A stretch of DNA of 64,000 nt. It comes from CAYXAA01 sp964462985. Its GTDB lineage: Bacteria; Pseudomonadota; Alphaproteobacteria; Rhizobiales; Stappiaceae. Under the pieces are notes generated by a model. It had not been told where the DNA came from, made no database searches, and worked only from the letters and a program-made list of their open reading frames with translations. A program made the translations under genes and the position numbers. Positions within the stretch are counted from its first letter, which is position 1. Every line of letters starts with the position of its first letter. Shown piece by piece: positions 61,140-64,000 of this stretch. The stretch is taken from NCBI GenBank assembly GCA_964462985.1, contig CAYXAA010000023.1:1-64000 (forward strand), in the 5' to 3' direction.

Positions 61140-61256
61140 GCACGATCACCGAGCGAAACGGCGCATCGCCGCTGGGCTAGAGCGTTAGAGCCTTTCGGTC
61201 CGCGCCGGTTCGTGTTAGGGGGCGGCCACTTCCGACCGAAAGCTTCGAGGCAAGCC

Positions 61257-62873
61257 ATGGCCGTCGCGTCTAAGCGCATTCCCGTTCCCGATCTCGTCGC
61301 GGTGCGCCGCGCGCTCCTGTCCGTGTCCGACAAGACCGGTCTGGTCGACTTTGCGCGCGCACTCGCCGAACGTGGCATCGAGCTGGTCTCCACGGGGGGG
61401 ACGCGCAAGACGCTCGCAGACGCAGGACTCACGGTTCGCGACGTCTCGGACTTGACCGGCTTTCCGGAAATCATGGATGGCCGCGTGAAGACGCTCCATC
61501 CGCTGGTTCATGGCGGCCTACTCGCCATCCGTGACGATGCGGAACACACCGAGGCGATGGCGGCCCATGGAATCGCCGGAATCGACCTGCTCTGCGTCAA
61601 CCTTTATCCGTTCGAGGAAACGGTCGCCGCCGGCGCGGACTACGCTACCGGCGTTGAGAACATCGACATCGGCGGACCGGCAATGACACGAGCTGCCGCC
61701 AAGAACCATGCCTATGTTACAGTCGTGAGCGATCCGACCGACTACAGCGCCGTAATCGACGCGCTTGCACAGCACGACGGCTCGATCCCGCTCGTCTTGC
61801 GCAAACGCCTGGCGCAAACGGCATTCGCCCGAACCGCCGCCTATGATGCCGCGGTCTCCAACTGGTTGGCCGCCGAAATCGACGCCGAGGCCCCCGATTG
61901 GCGGGCGTTCGGCGGTCGCCTTGCCGAGGTGATGCGTTACGGTGAAAACCCGCACCAGTCAGCTGGCTTCTATGTTACCGGCGAGAAGCGGTTCGGTGTT
62001 GCCACTGCAAGGCAGCTTCAGGGCAAGACCCTATCCTACAACAATATCAATGATATTGACGCCGCCTTCGAACTCGTCGCCGAATTCGACCCGTCCCGCA
62101 CCAAGGCGGTTGCGATTATCAAGCACGCCAACCCCTGCGGTGTCGCAGAAGCGGCTACCTTACGCGAAGCCTATGAGAAAGCGCTTCTGTGCGATCCGGT
62201 CTCAGCCTTCGGCGGCATTGTAGCACTCAACGATCGGCTCGACGCTGAGGCGGCGGAGGAGATCGTCAAGATTTTCACCGAAGTGATCATCGCACCGGCA
62301 GCCACCGATGAGGCGGCGGCGATCGTTGCCAGGAAGAAGAACCTGCGCCTGCTCGTCACCGGCGGGCTACCCGATCCTCGAGCCGCGGGTCTTTCGATCA
62401 AGTCTGTAGCCGGCGGCCTGCTCGTCCAGAGCCGCGACAATGCCGTCGTGGACGACCTCGACCTCAAGGTCGTGACAAGGCGTGCGCCGAGCACTCAGGA
62501 GATGGCGGATCTCAAATTCGCCTTCCGCGTCGCCAAACACGTCAAGTCCAATGCCATCGTCTATGCCAAAAATGGCGCGACCGTGGGTGTGGGCGCCGGA
62601 CAGATGAGCCGTGTCGACAGCGCCCGCATAGCTGCCCGCAAGGCGTCAGATGCCGCCGAGGCAGCGGGACTGCCGGAACCGCTGACAAGGGGCTCCGTTG
62701 TCGCGTCCGATGCCTTCTTCCCCTTCGCCGACGGGCTGCTGTCTGCGGCCGAGGCCGGTGCCACCGCCGTGATCCAGCCAGGTGGCTCGATGCGCGACGA
62801 CGAAGTGATCGCCGCTGCCGACGAAGCCGGGCTCGCCATGGTGCTGACCGGAATGCGCCACTTCCGCCACTGA
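61257..62873 (+). CDS. purH: bifunctional AICAR formyltransferase / IMP cyclohydrolase PurH
   Basis: PurH carries out the last two steps of IMP synthesis. The ATG at 61257, after a GAGGCAAG ribosome site, gives 538 residues. The N-terminal MGS-like IMP cyclohydrolase domain (about 15-150) shows RRALLSVSDKTGLVDFA, STGGTRKTL and VKTLHPLVHGGLL. The C-terminal AICAR transformylase domain (about 200-538) shows RYGENPHQ, LSYNNINDIDAAFELV, the catalytic KHANPCGVA and SDAFFPFADG. Length and motifs are normal. No ZTP-type riboswitch is seen in the 117-base leader. Confidence 0.97.
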   Translation: MAVASKRIPVPDLVAVRRALLSVSDKTGLVDFARALAERGIELVSTGGTRKTLADAGLTVRDVSDLTGFPEIMDGRVKTLHPLVHGGLLAIRDDAEHTEAMAAHGIAGIDLLCVNLYPFEETVAAGADYATGVENIDIGGPAMTRAAAKNHAYVTVVSDPTDYSAVIDALAQHDGSIPLVLRKRLAQTAFARTAAYDAAVSNWLAAEIDAEAPDWRAFGGRLAEVMRYGENPHQSAGFYVTGEKRFGVATARQLQGKTLSYNNINDIDAAFELVAEFDPSRTKAVAIIKHANPCGVAEAATLREAYEKALLCDPVSAFGGIVALNDRLDAEAAEEIVKIFTEVIIAPAATDEAAAIVARKKNLRLLVTGGLPDPRAAGLSIKSVAGGLLVQSRDNAVVDDLDLKVVTRRAPSTQEMADLKFAFRVAKHVKSNAIVYAKNGATVGVGAGQMSRVDSARIAARKASDAAEAAGLPEPLTRGSVVASDAFFPFADGLLSAAEAGATAVIQPGGSMRDDEVIAAADEAGLAMVLTGMRHFRH

Positions 62874-62893
62874 CGCGGGAGAAGCTCTCAGGT

Positions 62894-64000
62894 TCATGCT
62901 CGTGGGCTGCGCATCTGCAAAAGTAGCAAGAGGCCAGCAGAAAAGAAGATTAGGATCACCGAGATCCCGGCCTTCTGGCTCGACGTGACGTCGGTGACGA
63001 TGCCGACGGCCATGGGGGCGAGAAAGCTGGTGAGTTTGCCGGACAGCGCGAACAGCCCGAAATGGCTTGTGAGCTCTGCTGGCGGCGCGAGCCGGACCAG
63101 CAACGTGCGGGAGGCAGACTGGAGCGGTCCCGCCGCCCCGCCGATCACACCGCCGAGCACGAGGAACACCCGCTCCGGCAAGGTCGAGAACGGCCCCCCT
63201 CCGGCCGAGGAGGCAACGTCGACGACGAAGAACACGCTGCTCTTGTCGACGGAAACCAGGCCGAGACCACAGACGATCAGCAGGATGAGCGCACCGGCAA
63301 TCACCGGGCGCGGACCGAACCGATCGTCGAGCCAGCCACCAAGCGCCGCGCCGGCGGTTCCCGTTACCGTAAGCAGGATGCCGAAGGTACCAATCTCGAT
63401 CGAACCCCAATCGAGCACGCCGGCGGCGTAGATGCCGCCGAAAGCGAACAAGGCGACCAAGCCATCCTTGTAGATCATGTTGGCGACAAGGAAGATCAGC
63501 ATCGCCGCATCGCGCCTGAGTTTGCCGAGCGCGGCAGCGAGGTCGACAAGGCCGGAGGCGACTGCCAACTGAAGCGGCGTGCCGCGCGGCGTGTCCGGCG
63601 TGAACAGAAACAGTGGCAACACGAAGATGATGTACCAAAGCGCCGAGAACGGCCCCGAGGCTCGGTCCCCGTCGCGGGTCGTCGGATCGAGGTCGAGGAT
63701 CGGCTCGAGACCAAACAACGTATTGCCGGTTTCCGGATTGGCCGCCATCAGACCGAGCGCGATCACCAGCGATACGAGGCCACCGACATAACCGAGCGCC
63801 CAGCCCGAACCGGACAGCCGTCCGAGCCGGCTCGACGGCACCAGGTCGGACATCATGGCGTTGTTGAAGACGGTCGCGAATTCCACCCCGATCGTTGCCA
63901 ACACGAAACCGAAGAGGGCGATAGGAACTGCGTGTTGGCCACCCGGCACGGCAAACCACAACAATAGGCAGCCGAGCACCAGAGGCACCGAAAAGGCACA
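62894..64000 (-). CDS. UMF1-type MFS transporter, partial (N-terminus off the right edge)
   Basis: The minus-strand frame is open from its stop at 62894 to the window edge, 368 visible codons. It has at least ten hydrophobic segments with MFS features: FNNAMMSDLVPSSRLGRLSGSGWALGY after the first visible helix, then a conserved GGWLDDRFGPRPVI loop (MFS motif A between the halves) and the SRTLLVRLAPPAE segment. The layout matches the UMF1/Atg22-like MFS family of uncharacterised bacterial transporters. Comparison with family length suggests about 80-100 N-terminal residues are missing. It faces purH with a 20-bp gap. Confidence 0.85.
   Translation of the reverse strand, partial: CAFSVPLVLGCLLLWFAVPGGQHAVPIALFGFVLATIGVEFATVFNNAMMSDLVPSSRLGRLSGSGWALGYVGGLVSLVIALGLMAANPETGNTLFGLEPILDLDPTTRDGDRASGPFSALWYIIFVLPLFLFTPDTPRGTPLQLAVASGLVDLAAALGKLRRDAAMLIFLVANMIYKDGLVALFAFGGIYAAGVLDWGSIEIGTFGILLTVTGTAGAALGGWLDDRFGPRPVIAGALILLIVCGLGLVSVDKSSVFFVVDVASSAGGGPFSTLPERVFLVLGGVIGGAAGPLQSASRTLLVRLAPPAELTSHFGLFALSGKLTSFLAPMAVGIVTDVTSSQKAGISVILIFFSAGLLLLLQMRSPRA

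Noticed and set aside
61140..61256. Possible ZTP (pfl) riboswitch before purH
   Set aside because: A CCGCTGGGC segment resembles part of the pfl consensus, but the required upstream G-rich stem and spacing are not present, and one conserved base is missing. Not enough to call.

Overview
The window is chromosomal DNA of an alphaproteobacterium, most likely a member of Hyphomicrobiales (Rhizobiales). The evidence is high GC (about two thirds by eye), dense gene packing with many 4-bp ATGA start/stop overlaps, and family-level neighbourhoods typical of that group: bolA - J-domain gene - cobS - cobT; rsmB - heparinase II/III gene - purH; patatin (DUF3734 type) - acetoacetate decarboxylase - 3-hydroxybutyrate dehydrogenase; a GTTC-N7-GTTC LexA box on dnaE2; and a TTAA-N7-TTAA CtrA-type box. 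I see no prophage, insertion sequence, CRISPR array, rRNA or tRNA. The species cannot be named from this.

Layout. 1-7.5 kb: folate genes folP-folK (minus; folK runs off the left edge), a Tat-exported PhoD phosphatase with an apparent 3' frameshift, a marR - Bcr/CflA efflux pair, typA, and a DUF1232 gene. 7.5-15.9 kb: a TetR gene diverging from a periplasmic two-subunit molybdenum hydroxylase over a clear operator; rlmN with a small membrane gene; an IalB-like exported protein; a DUF6152/DUF6644 pair; and a lower-GC orphan gene. 16.4-21 kb: asd behind a long leader hairpin, then a complete PQQ operon pqqA-B-C-(DE) in which PqqD and PqqE are fused. 21-28 kb: carbonic anhydrase, RidA, mesaconyl-CoA hydratase (ethylmalonyl-CoA pathway marker), xerD with an unlisted 47-residue membrane gene, and aroK-aroB-corC. 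28-33 kb: bolA, a probably leaderless J-domain gene, cobS-cobT and a phytase-like esterase. 33-41 kb: queuosine-precursor transporter, rpmB, DUF3108 protein, accA, an L,D-transpeptidase lipoprotein, DUF429 protein, pdxY and ispG. 41-46.5 kb: a membrane protein, the patatin-adc-bdh ketone-body/PHB operon, an XRE-cupin regulator and a GNAT. 46.5-56 kb (minus): dapC-like aminotransferase - ftsK - lolA - ATP-grasp protein - SOS-controlled dnaE2. 56-64 kb: SDHAF4-like protein, htpX, rsmB, heparinase II/III, purH, and a partial UMF1-type MFS transporter running off the right edge.

How it fits together. Most genes are housekeeping: folate, shikimate, lysine/threonine precursor, isoprenoid, B12, purine, fatty-acid and translation functions. 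The metabolic flavour is an aerobe that makes PQQ and molybdenum-hydroxylase periplasmic oxidations, and stores or uses C4 (hydroxybutyrate/ethylmalonyl-CoA) carbon. No PQQ-dependent dehydrogenase, cobN, imuA/imuB or cytochrome partner of the hydroxylase lies in the window, so those partners must be elsewhere.

I found no clear new multi-gene system. The observations most worth a second look are the PqqD-PqqE fusion, several perfect regulatory palindromes sitting on or next to start codons, two probable leaderless transcripts, the asd leader hairpin, the phoD frameshift, the orphan gene at 15.0-15.9 kb, and an ATP-grasp ligase of unknown substrate.
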